A stretch of 64,000 bases of DNA from CAYSPT01 sp964432985 (GTDB lineage Bacteria; Muiribacteriota; CAYSPT01), in NCBI GenBank assembly GCA_964432985.1, contig CAYSPT010000004.1:62001-126000 (forward strand). The letters are read 5' to 3'. This document shows, piece after piece, positions 28,132 to 35,513 of the stretch. The notes beneath the pieces were generated by a model. That model was not told the DNA's origin. It did no database searches and saw only the letters and a program-made list of their open reading frames with translations. How positions within the stretch are numbered: the stretch's first letter is position 1; the number at the start of each line of letters is the position of its first letter. The position numbers and the translations under genes were made by a program.

Positions 28132-29301
28132 TTATGTACCTTCGCAGGCACGCACCACCGCGCCGCAGTCCGCCGTGGCGATACAAATGTGATGGTCACC
28201 GGCGGCGTAGGGGATGAGCAGGTCCGTCCCCCGCACAACCATACCACAGCAAAAGACCGCCGCTACCTTGACCGTGTCGTTGTACAACCAGTGTCCCGCT
28301 TTAATCTCGTAGTACTCACGTGGTGAGAGCAGAGGGGTTTTCATCTTTTTCACTTGTACGCCGCCGCCTTTCCGGCCGGAGAACTCCGCCGGGAGTGCGC
28401 CTGTGCGCCGGGATCCTTTGGCAGGGAACGTGGCTACAAAGGCGCCGATGTGGTAGGTGCGGTGATAGTCCAGGTGATGATACGGGGGAGCGTTTTCAAC
28501 CCCGTGGTACAGGAAGAGAAACCGGTCGTTTCCCAGCGGCACCGGCGGAGAGGATATCCCTATCCGGTTTTCTTCCCAGGAATGTTCCCTCGATACCAGC
28601 AACTGGACAGGACACCATGGACCTTCCGGCCCCTCGGCCCGGGCCAGCCACACGTCGCCGTAACCCTGGCGGTACACCAGGTACCAGACATTATCATGAG
28701 GGAATATGCACCCGTTTCTGGTGAAATTTTCCCCGGTTGCGGCCACATCCGGAAACACGGGACCCAACCGTTTCCAGGCCCGGTTCCAGCAATCCCTCAA
28801 ATCATCGCCAATCTCCCGCGAATGATTCCACAGCTCCATGAACCGGGTAACTTCCATGCGGGCCAGACATATCTGACACGTTCGGCCGTATCCCGTGTAA
28901 ACCAGATAGATAGTCCCGTCCGTCACGGTAATGCGGCAATCTTCCACGCCGCCGGTTTCGCGCTCACGAGACATGACGGGGTGCTCGTAAGATACAGAAT
29001 CAAACATAATCGGGTAGCTAAGCCGCTCATAGGCGTACCCGTCTTCGGACCAGGCCAGGGTGAACCACGATTCACGGGTGCGGCGGTCCCGTACCCGGGG
29101 AATGAGAAACACTGTCCCGTCCAGGCCAAACACCCCCGGATTGTAGATACCGTCTTCACCGCTGATATTGTCAGGACCCAAAATGTTAGTATCAGAGCCC
29201 AAAATGTCAGCATCAGGAACCAGGACAGGGTTACCTTGGAAACGTGTACAAATTGTCTCCGGTCCGTCTGTTCTTTTGGCACATTGTTTTGCGTCGATCA
29301 T
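28132..29301 (-). CDS. GH130-like glycoside phosphorylase/hydrolase
   Basis: A 389-residue five-bladed propeller-type sequence with GH130 features: FQGNPVLVP near the N-terminus, GIYNPGVFGLDGTVFLIPRVRD, VEDCRITVTDG (in place of EDPR), GENFTRNGCIFP and YLVYRQGYGD. GH130 enzymes act on beta-mannosides by phosphorolysis or hydrolysis; the Cys in EDCR is atypical. The N-terminal 7-residue repeats (residues 30-44) are encoded by a 21-bp repeat. It is divergent from the TPR gene at 29384. Confidence 0.65.
   Translation of the reverse strand: MIDAKQCAKRTDGPETICTRFQGNPVLVPDADILGSDTNILGPDNISGEDGIYNPGVFGLDGTVFLIPRVRDRRTRESWFTLAWSEDGYAYERLSYPIMFDSVSYEHPVMSRERETGGVEDCRITVTDGTIYLVYTGYGRTCQICLARMEVTRFMELWNHSREIGDDLRDCWNRAWKRLGPVFPDVAATGENFTRNGCIFPHDNVWYLVYRQGYGDVWLARAEGPEGPWCPVQLLVSREHSWEENRIGISSPPVPLGNDRFLFLYHGVENAPPYHHLDYHRTYHIGAFVATFPAKGSRRTGALPAEFSGRKGGGVQVKKMKTPLLSPREYYEIKAGHWLYNDTVKVAAVFCCGMVVRGTDLLIPYAAGDHHICIATADCGAVVRACEGT
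29177..29218. repeat. 21-bp tandem repeat in the GH130-like gene, two copies
   Basis: Copies at 29177-29197 and 29198-29218 share CCCAAAATGT[TC]AG[TC]ATCAG. They encode DxxILG-like heptads in the N-terminal part. Confidence 0.85.
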
Positions 29302-29383
29302 ATGAAATCCTTTCCGGACCTGATTATACTTGCCACTATGCTATAATGACCGCACAATATATGATAATAAGCAGGTGAATACC

Positions 29384-30064
29384 ATGGCTCAGAGCAAGAA
29401 GAAAAAAAAGAAAAAAAAGGGCAAAGCGAAAAGTCCGGAAAAAAGAAGAAGTCTGCTGCTTCGCAAATCGTCTGCCGCCGGCAGGCAGGTCTCGGACATC
29501 CTGGCCGCCGCGACCAGGCATCACCAGTCGGGACGGCTCAAGCAGGCGGTTGATATGTACCGTTCGGTGCTGGAGCAGTTTCCGGACCACTCAGACGCGC
29601 TGCACCTGCTGGGAGTGGCGTACAGCCAGGCGGGTAAACCTGCAGTCGCCGTGGATTACATACAGAAAGCCATCGAAGTCAACGCCGGGGTGCCCATCTT
29701 CTACCACAACCTGGGGAAGACATTCATGGCCCTGGGGCAGTTCGATGACGCTTCGGCCACCTACCAGTCGGCAGCGGAACTGGAACCACTCAATCCCAAA
29801 GTCCATTACAACCTGGGAAATGCCAGCATCGGGCTGGGAGATTTCGAGACCGCCGCCGATCACTTCCGCGAAGCGCTGCGGTTGAATCCGGGATTCGTGG
29901 AAGCCCACAACAACCTGGGAGCAGTTCTGCAAAAACAAGGCAATTGCCAGGAGGCACTGGGGCATTACCGCGAAGCGCTTCGTATCGACCCCGGGAACGA
30001 AGAAGCCAGGGACAACCTCACAAAAGTCCTGGAGAAGCAGGCGACGGATTCAACTCCTCTGTGA
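29384..30064 (+). CDS. Lys-rich TPR protein
   Basis: A 226-residue protein. Residues 1-30 are almost only Lys, Arg and Ser (eight Lys in a row), then about five TPR units (residues 40-215: DALHLLGVAYSQAGK.., VHYNLGNASIGLGD.., AHNNLGAVLQKQGN..). It likely scaffolds a protein complex, perhaps near nucleic acid because of the basic tail. It shares the basic N-terminus and TPR type with the convergent TPR-methyltransferase gene, and their 3' ends overlap by 47 bp. The ATG at 29384 follows AGGTG; the in-frame start at 29330 has no RBS. Confidence 0.8.
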   Translation: MAQSKKKKKKKKGKAKSPEKRRSLLLRKSSAAGRQVSDILAAATRHHQSGRLKQAVDMYRSVLEQFPDHSDALHLLGVAYSQAGKPAVAVDYIQKAIEVNAGVPIFYHNLGKTFMALGQFDDASATYQSAAELEPLNPKVHYNLGNASIGLGDFETAADHFREALRLNPGFVEAHNNLGAVLQKQGNCQEALGHYREALRIDPGNEEARDNLTKVLEKQATDSTPL

Positions 30065-31829
30065 GCTGAAACATGTACATCGCATCGTTGCAACCGGCCC
30101 GCAAGTGCACTGTGTCACCGGTGCTAACCGGGTGGTCTCGTTTAAAAAACTGGGCCGCCTGACCCCAGTGGTTGAACATGTCTCCGGGCCTGGTTGACAG
30201 GATTATGTCACTGTCAAGGTACAGGTCAAACCAGATAGCTATCGCGTGGGCAGTCCCCGTGTCAGTAGCCGTCAACGACATCTCCTTGCTCAGGCTGCCA
30301 ACCGGCAGATTGGCAAAATCGAGTTTAACAATCTCAAACGGCTCGCTGAGGACACGGTGTTCCTCCCATTCCAGGTGTATTTGCATATATCTGGATGGGT
30401 CCCGAAACAGGTTGAACTCGCTGAGGTCGAAACCACACACCTGATCCACCGGATTCACCTGACGCAATTTGGGGCATTCGATCAGCATCCCCCAGACCGT
30501 TGCTCCCGCCGGAATCAGCGTTGCACCGGGAACCGCCAGGTTGGTGACGGCGTGATTAAGAACCGGAATCAATCCCTCGCCGATAAGACCCGCATCGAAT
30601 ATCTCGAATATCACCACCGTGGCGGGTGCAGGCAGGTCTTTACCCACGTTCAGATCGGTGGATTTTTTGGCGATCACCGACACGCGGTCTTCGTAACCGT
30701 TTGATTTTACAATTATTCCGGCCACATCAGCCAGATGCTCGATCATCTCGCAGCCAATCACACAACCGGCGCCGGCGCGGGCCGCCATCATAGCCAGCAG
30801 GCCGCTGCCGGTACCGATGTCCAGCACCACGTCACCACTGCCAACGGCTTTTTTGATCGCCCTCTCATAAGCTTCGTTGCGAGGATGATCAGCCAGCATG
30901 GGGAAATGCCAGGAGGGAATCAGACGCCGGCAGGCATCTGAGAGATTCGCTTTGAATTCCTCGTTTTCCGGAGAGCACCGAATCGCCTGCCGATACGCCT
31001 GCACAGCGGCTGTGTTTTTTCCCTGTTGGCTGAGAACTGACCCCAGGTTGTTGTAGGCGTCTCCCAGGTGCGGGTCCATGGAAAGGGCTTGCCGGTAGTG
31101 ATCGATCGCCGCATCGAGCTTGTTCCGGGACTGTAGCACGAGCCCCATGTTGTTGTAGGCTCTGGCGTAGTTCGGCCGCAAACGAATGGCTTCCTGGTAG
31201 TGGACTACCGCCTCCTGCAACTGTCCCCGGGCTTGCAGGATATTTCCCAGATTGTTGTGCACTTCGGCCAGATGCGGGTTCAGTGCACACGCCTGTTCAA
31301 AATGCTTCTGCGCCTCATCCAGGCGGCTCTGATCGCGCATAATGTTTCCCAGATTATTGTAAACCTCAGCATAATTCGGATTCAGACGCAGCGCTTCCTG
31401 GTACTGTTTGACGGCTGCCTCAGTTTTTCCCAAGGCCCAAAAGATCGTTCCCAGGTTGTAGCAGGCTTCCGAGAAACAGGGATTCAATTGAAGTGCATTA
31501 AAAAAACACTTCCGGGCATTTTCCAACTGACCCATTCTTTGAAAGACAAGGCCCAGATTGTTGTGGTAGTTGGGGACCTCCGGCCTGAGATTCACGGATT
31601 TTTTCAGCAAATCCATAGCCAGGTCGTACTGCGCTGTCTGAAGCGCAGTCAAACCAAACAGTTGTACCGCCTCGGCATTGTTCGGGTCTTTGCCGAGAAT
31701 ACCGCGGCATACTGCTGCCGCTTCCTGAAAATTACCGCTCTGAAAGTGGTGCCTGGCCGCATCGATATCGGGTGACGACCGCCGCCTGGCCCCTAATGAC
31801 TTTTTCTTTGATTTTTTCCTCTTTGCCAT
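30018..31829 (-). CDS. TPR-PRMT9-like SAM-dependent methyltransferase
   Basis: A 603-residue protein with a basic N-terminus (residues 3-17), eight TPR units of 34 residues (21-292) and a methyltransferase domain (about 303-590). SWHFPMLADHPRNEAYERAI leads to the SAM site VVLDIGTGSGLLAM (334-345). The loop FEIFDAGLIGEG has Glu409 and Glu418 in the spacing of the PRMT double-E loop, and NHWGQ (553-557) matches the PRMT THW loop. Eukaryotic PRMT9 has the same TPR-PRMT order. It may methylate Arg in a protein that the TPRs bind; activity in this bacterium is an inference. Confidence 0.8.
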   Translation of the reverse strand: MAKRKKSKKKSLGARRRSSPDIDAARHHFQSGNFQEAAAVCRGILGKDPNNAEAVQLFGLTALQTAQYDLAMDLLKKSVNLRPEVPNYHNNLGLVFQRMGQLENARKCFFNALQLNPCFSEACYNLGTIFWALGKTEAAVKQYQEALRLNPNYAEVYNNLGNIMRDQSRLDEAQKHFEQACALNPHLAEVHNNLGNILQARGQLQEAVVHYQEAIRLRPNYARAYNNMGLVLQSRNKLDAAIDHYRQALSMDPHLGDAYNNLGSVLSQQGKNTAAVQAYRQAIRCSPENEEFKANLSDACRRLIPSWHFPMLADHPRNEAYERAIKKAVGSGDVVLDIGTGSGLLAMMAARAGAGCVIGCEMIEHLADVAGIIVKSNGYEDRVSVIAKKSTDLNVGKDLPAPATVVIFEIFDAGLIGEGLIPVLNHAVTNLAVPGATLIPAGATVWGMLIECPKLRQVNPVDQVCGFDLSEFNLFRDPSRYMQIHLEWEEHRVLSEPFEIVKLDFANLPVGSLSKEMSLTATDTGTAHAIAIWFDLYLDSDIILSTRPGDMFNHWGQAAQFFKRDHPVSTGDTVHLRAGCNDAMYMFQLTEELNPSPASPGLL

Positions 31830-31951
31830 CGCCCTGTTTCAAGTCCCTGTCCATTATATTTGTACGGTGGACCGCCACCAGGTGGCACCCGGGATAATAT
31901 TATACCAGCCGGAGTGGAAATTGATACACTTTTTGCGCTAAGGTATCATGC

Positions 31952-32464
31952 ATGAACAGATTAAACCGATCTCTCTACGTCGTGCTTCACTCTATCCGCA
32001 GCGCGTACAACGTGGGCTCCATATTCAGAACCGCCGACGGATTCAACGTGAGCAGGATATTTTGCTGCGGTTATACCCCCTATCCGTCCCGACCCGGCAC
32101 ACTCTGTCCGACCTCCGGCCAGGCCAAAATAGCCAAGACCGCGCTGGGAGCGGAAACATCTGTGCCGTGGGAGCATCACCGTCAGGCCTGGCGTCTACTC
32201 AAACTATTGAGACAGGAAGGGATACGGATAGCCGCGCTGGAGCGCACCGGAACCAGCCTCGACATCAGTTCCTATTCGCCGTCGTTTCCCCTGGCTCTGG
32301 TGTTAGGCAATGAAGTGAACGGCCTCAGCCCCGCTCTTCTTAAGTATTGCGACGACGTGGTATCCATTCCCATGGCCGGAATGAAACAGTCGTACAACGT
32401 GGCGGTGACCGCCGGTATCGCCCTGTATGCGGTTACATTGTCGAGTTCCGGCTTGACTGGCTAA
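31952..32464 (+). CDS. SpoU/TrmH-family RNA 2'-O-methyltransferase
   Basis: A 170-residue SPOUT methyltransferase. Motif 1 is SAYNVGSIFRTAD (residues 17-29), motif 2 LALVLGNEVNGLS and motif 3 IPMAGMKQSYNVAVTAGI. It lacks an extra RNA-binding domain. It probably methylates tRNA or rRNA; the exact site (TrmL- or TrmH-like) is not clear. AAGG lies 8 bases before the ATG. It is divergent from the PRMT9-like gene. Confidence 0.85.
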   Translation: MNRLNRSLYVVLHSIRSAYNVGSIFRTADGFNVSRIFCCGYTPYPSRPGTLCPTSGQAKIAKTALGAETSVPWEHHRQAWRLLKLLRQEGIRIAALERTGTSLDISSYSPSFPLALVLGNEVNGLSPALLKYCDDVVSIPMAGMKQSYNVAVTAGIALYAVTLSSSGLTG

Positions 32465-32494
32465 TTGCTACATCATTATAATGGGCGGAAATGT

Positions 32495-32523
32495 AACCCG
32501 CATACTTGTGAAATATGCGGGTT
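32495..32523 (+). promoter_or_regulatory. Perfect 10-bp stem-loop in a leader
   Basis: AACCCGCATA and TATGCGGGTT flank a 9-nt loop, 26 bp before the ATG of the next gene and just upstream of its GAAGGAGGAAA site. No T-run follows, so it may be a terminator remnant of the upstream gene or an mRNA leader element. Confidence 0.55.
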
Positions 32524-32549
32524 AATGAACACGAAGGAGGAAACGGTAT

Positions 32550-33278
32550 ATGAAAGTAGATCTTCCCTGCAAGGTATCTCAAGAGAATATCACCATTGAC
32601 GCCCGTGAGATCGAGGCAATGCTGCGTGGCCCCGCCATGGAGCTGCCGCCGTTCGAGCCGGCTTACATCAACCTGAAAGACGGCTCAAAGATGGTCATCC
32701 GAGCGGCAAAACTTGAAGAGGCCCCGCTCATGATGGAGTACGCGGCTAAGGTCATGCAAGCCAAGCACGATTTCTATGACATCGTCGGCGCCAGGGTTTA
32801 TTCGGAAATCCTGGGATGGTACCGCCACCGGCTTAAAGATCCCTACACCCTTGTCGGCCTTATTGACGGGATGTGGGTCGGTTTCGCCAACGGCCGTCTT
32901 ATGAATGAAGACATCAACATCAGCCTGCATTCCATGGCCCTGAAGCGCGGTCTGAGAATCGGCGCAATCATGTACTACGCCAAGGCACAGTACGGCTTTG
33001 AGTTCATCGGCAACGAGGAATGGTGGGCCACCTACGAGAGCTACAACGGCTGGAAGCGCTGGGGACTGGGTATGGCGCAGCCTTCCTACCCGTGGCCGGA
33101 GTATCAGCATGAACTGGGCGGCGCCAAAGTCTTTTACATTACCAAGAAATACTGGCACACCACCATCAAGAAGTACCTGGAAGACCTGGTGGGAGGGACA
33201 CTGATACGTCCGGTACCCGAAGATCTTCTGGCGAAGAACTCCGACACCCTCACGGTGCCCGACGAGGTACTGGTTTAG
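32550..33278 (+). CDS. Uncharacterised protein, GNAT-like
   Basis: A 242-residue soluble protein. The middle (residues 45-165: MVIRAAKLEEAPLMMEYAAKVM.., TLVGLIDGMWVGFANGRL, LGWYRHRL) has the strand-helix rhythm of GNAT acyltransferases. The clear Q/RxxGxG/A acetyl-CoA loop is not convincing (ALKRGLRIGAIMYYAKAQYG is the nearest). It has many Trp and Tyr residues near residue 160 (EEWWATYESYNGWKRWG). A strong RBS, GAAGGAGG, precedes it. I do not recognise a function. The 22-bp tandem array begins at its stop codon. Confidence 0.6.
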   Translation: MKVDLPCKVSQENITIDAREIEAMLRGPAMELPPFEPAYINLKDGSKMVIRAAKLEEAPLMMEYAAKVMQAKHDFYDIVGARVYSEILGWYRHRLKDPYTLVGLIDGMWVGFANGRLMNEDINISLHSMALKRGLRIGAIMYYAKAQYGFEFIGNEEWWATYESYNGWKRWGLGMAQPSYPWPEYQHELGGAKVFYITKKYWHTTIKKYLEDLVGGTLIRPVPEDLLAKNSDTLTVPDEVLV

Positions 33279-33408
33279 CAGGTTAGTGCCTGCAGAATAG
33301 CAGGTTAGTGCCTGCAGAATAGCAGGTTAGTGCCTGCAGAATAGCAGGTTAGTGCCTGCAAAATAGCAGGTTAGTGCCTGCAAAATAGCAGGTTAGTGCC
33401 GACAAATC
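33277..33408. repeat. 22-bp tandem repeat array with internal palindrome, six copies
   Basis: Units start at 33277, 33299, 33321, 33343, 33365 and 33387. The core AGCAGGTTAGTGCCTGCA contains a GCAGG/CCTGC hairpin with a 6-nt TTAGTG loop. The first three units end in GAAT, the next two in AAAT, and the last is diverged. The array starts inside the previous stop codon and ends 3 bp before the tRNA promoter. Confidence 0.95.
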
Positions 33409-33411
33409 AGC

Positions 33412-33440
33412 TTGACAAAATAACGGTACGAATGTTATAA
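33412..33440 (+). promoter_or_regulatory. tRNA-Leu promoter
   Basis: TTGACA (33412-33417) and TTATAA (33435-33440) with a 17-bp spacer, 46 bp upstream of the tRNA. Confidence 0.75.
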
Positions 33441-33486
33441 CTTTGGCGTTCGGGAAAAACTCCCTCCGGGAAGTATTCCCGCCCCC

Positions 33487-33569
33487 GCCGGGATGGTGAA
33501 ATTTGGTAGACACGTACGGTTGAGGGCCGTATGGGGCGACCCGTGCCGGTTCAAGTCCGGCTCCCGGCA
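33487..33569 (+). tRNA. tRNA-Leu (anticodon GAG)
   Basis: Acceptor GCCGGGA pairs with TCCCGGC (33562-33568), with discriminator A. The anticodon arm is TACGG-TTGAGGG-CCGTA, giving anticodon GAG that reads CUC/CUU. A class II variable arm GGGGCGACCC and T-arm GCCGG-TTCAAGT-CCGGC are present. CCA is not encoded. A T-run follows directly (33570-33577). Confidence 0.96.
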
Positions 33570-33590
33570 TTTTTTTATTTGTCCGGATAG

Positions 33591-33640
33591 TGGATTCGCC
33601 GATCAAGTCGGCGAATGACAAATCAAGTCGACGAATGACG
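33591..33640. repeat. Dispersed palindromic repeat, copy 2 (with partial second unit)
   Basis: TGGATTCGCCGATCAAGTCG then GCGAATGAC forms an 8-bp stem, followed by a partial copy AATCAAGTCGACGAATGACG. It matches the element at 7699-7728. It overlaps the 3' end of the HAD gene and encodes its last residues and stop. Confidence 0.75.
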
Positions 33641-34276
33641 CGATAATAAACCTATAATCTCCAGCGGAGCATCGACCAGGTAATCTGGTGCGGCGGCTTC
33701 CAGCAACGACCGCGGCGTGAACCCGTAGGTGACGGCGCATACCGGTATCCCCGCTGCTTTCGCAGCCTGGATGTCCACCGCTGAATCCCCGAAGAGCACC
33801 GTCCGGGCAGCCGGAATTCCGACAATGTCACAGGCTGTCAGGAGATGGTCGGGATGAGGTTTTTTGTTCTCCACCCGGTCAGGACCCAGGACCGCTTTGA
33901 AGTACTTATCCACACCATTTTCCCTTAGCACCCGTTCCGACATGAGCGATCGCTTGTTGGTGGTGAGCACCATGGGAAGGTGGCTGAACGCTTCCAACAC
34001 CTGCTCCATTCCGGGGTAGAGAAAAGTATTGTCAGTGCAGTGCTCGGCGTACCAGTCGAGAAAGAGCGGGTACGCTTCCTCCAGCATCTCGCGTTTATCT
34101 TCGGGCAGCCCCCTGAAAACCGTCTCCCGGACTCCATGCCCCACCAGCTTTATTACCTGCTCTCGCGTATAGGTGGGAAATCCCAGTTGAGAGAGAGCGT
34201 AGTTCAGACCATCGGTCAAATCATAGCTGGAATCGACCAGCGTACCGTCCAGGTCGAACAAGAGCAGATCAAACAT
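33623..34276 (-). CDS. gph: HAD-superfamily phosphatase (phosphoglycolate phosphatase-like)
   Basis: A 217-residue HAD hydrolase with motif I DLDGT (near residue 8), motif II TTNKR, a conserved KKPHPD lysine motif and motif III FGDSAVD. It is like phosphoglycolate phosphatases (Gph), but substrate specificity in this family is hard to read. The last codons and stop come from the palindromic repeat at 33591-33640. The ATG at 34276 is chosen; a GTG at 34288 is possible. Confidence 0.8.
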   Translation of the reverse strand: MFDLLLFDLDGTLVDSSYDLTDGLNYALSQLGFPTYTREQVIKLVGHGVRETVFRGLPEDKREMLEEAYPLFLDWYAEHCTDNTFLYPGMEQVLEAFSHLPMVLTTNKRSLMSERVLRENGVDKYFKAVLGPDRVENKKPHPDHLLTACDIVGIPAARTVLFGDSAVDIQAAKAAGIPVCAVTYGFTPRSLLEAAAPDYLVDAPLEIIGLLSRHSST

Positions 34277-34399
34277 CGTTTTGGGCACCGGCAGGCTGAC
34301 TTTCAGACACCGGCTATACTCCCTCTCCAGATTGTTATACTATGAAACGTACTGTGAAGCGGAAACGCAGTATAACACACCTGGCAAGAGTGACTCAAC

Positions 34400-35305
34400 T
34401 TACCAGGTGCCGGCGCAAGCCTGGCGGTGACGCTTGATTTCTTCCAGGAGAGGTTTCACCCGGGGGTGGAGGAGAAAGCGGTTGATCTTCGGTTTAAGGT
34501 CCTCTGACGCCTGCAGAATGGGTGGATGACCGATAATTTCCTTAATGGGATCTTTGTCGTAAAGCCTGAACTCCGTCTCGCTCATTGCCCGTATTTCATC
34601 GAGCAGATCAATAATTCTTTCACGAGCGTCCTCGAGAGACACACCCGGAATTCCCCGGGCGACGGTGGAGATATGGCTGTGGATCTTGTCAACAATCTCA
34701 TTCTTTTTGAACAGGTAGATCACGGTGGGAATCTCCCGGATTTTCCCCAGGTGGTGTTTTGGCCCGTCACTGTTTCCCGACTGGCCCACACGCAGAGGAT
34801 TAACCTCGTTTTTAGGCGGGATAAGGCAGGAAATGTAGTGGGAAACGATTACTTTCTGACTTTCGTTAAGAAGGTCCTCCACTTCCACGGCTATGGCCGT
34901 GAAGTCATCCAGGGCTTCGACCCCGATTTCTTTCAAGCGGTGGTTTTCTTGCTGGGCCTGGTGCGCCAAAGGCTGCTCGGGATCTCTTCCGGTAATCAGC
35001 GCATGGCGCAGACCGGCAAACGACCGTTTCGATTCATCCGCCCGGGCCGACAACGCCATTTTCACATCTTCAAACAGCGTTTCACTCCGCTGGTGGATAT
35101 CCAGCAGGTCGTCAAGCTGCTGTTGAGTAAGGTAGAGAGCGTTGAGCAGGTTGAGAATTTCGATGTCATGTTTCAGTCTGGATACGTCCTGTATGGTCTC
35201 GTCTGTGAGCAGTTCGTCAAACCAGGGAAAGGCTTCCGCAGGCGTACACCACACAAATGCAACCAGGGCTGCCATCACAAGTATACTCGTTTTTCCTGTT
35301 TTCAT
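34400..35305 (-). CDS. Secreted LTxxQ-type protein, paralogue A
   Basis: A 301-residue protein with a signal peptide (residues 1-25, cleavage near AEAF). The mature part is helical. It has an LTxxQ motif (LTQQQ, 59-63) in a NLLNALYLTxxQ context, a GLRHALI helix and a conserved HYISCLIPPKNEVNPLRVGQS with Cys160, then MSETEFRLY. LTxxQ motifs are known from periplasmic Spy/CpxP-type stress proteins; overall size and the Cys motif differ. Two paralogues lie at 42971 and 44001. Function unknown. The start at 35305 has AGGAG ten bases upstream; 35311 is possible. Confidence 0.75.
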   Translation of the reverse strand: MKTGKTSILVMAALVAFVWCTPAEAFPWFDELLTDETIQDVSRLKHDIEILNLLNALYLTQQQLDDLLDIHQRSETLFEDVKMALSARADESKRSFAGLRHALITGRDPEQPLAHQAQQENHRLKEIGVEALDDFTAIAVEVEDLLNESQKVIVSHYISCLIPPKNEVNPLRVGQSGNSDGPKHHLGKIREIPTVIYLFKKNEIVDKIHSHISTVARGIPGVSLEDARERIIDLLDEIRAMSETEFRLYDKDPIKEIIGHPPILQASEDLKPKINRFLLHPRVKPLLEEIKRHRQACAGTW

Positions 35306-35460
35306 TTCCATCACGCTCCTGTCCTACCACGGTTAGATGCTGTAAATATCGCTTTTGTTACAACAATCTTTTTTCGAAAACCATGCCATTAACACAATAC
35401 GCGGTAGGCACAGTGCGACTGGCAGGTGTCAGCGACATACCTGGAAAAGTGTTACTCTGT

Positions 35461-35490
35461 TTGTCTAAACCGGTTAATGGGGAGTATACT
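35461..35490 (+). promoter_or_regulatory. Possible promoter of the PilZ gene
   Basis: TTGTCT and TATACT with an 18-bp spacer, 23 bp before the start codon. Weak -35. Confidence 0.4.
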
Positions 35491-35513
35491 TAAATAACCG
35501 GAAGAGAATGTCT

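Noticed and set aside
28354..29346. Long plus-strand frame opposite the GH130-like gene
   Set aside because: No RBS or recognisable motif; the minus-strand frame has GH130 features.
31921..31949. Promoter TTGATA-17-TATCAT for the SpoU gene
   Set aside because: The -10 lies 2 bp before the ATG, so the start of transcription would fall inside the gene. A start further upstream is needed because an AAGG site precedes the ATG.
33277..33408. CRISPR array
   Set aside because: Units are contiguous with no variable spacers, so this is a plain tandem repeat.
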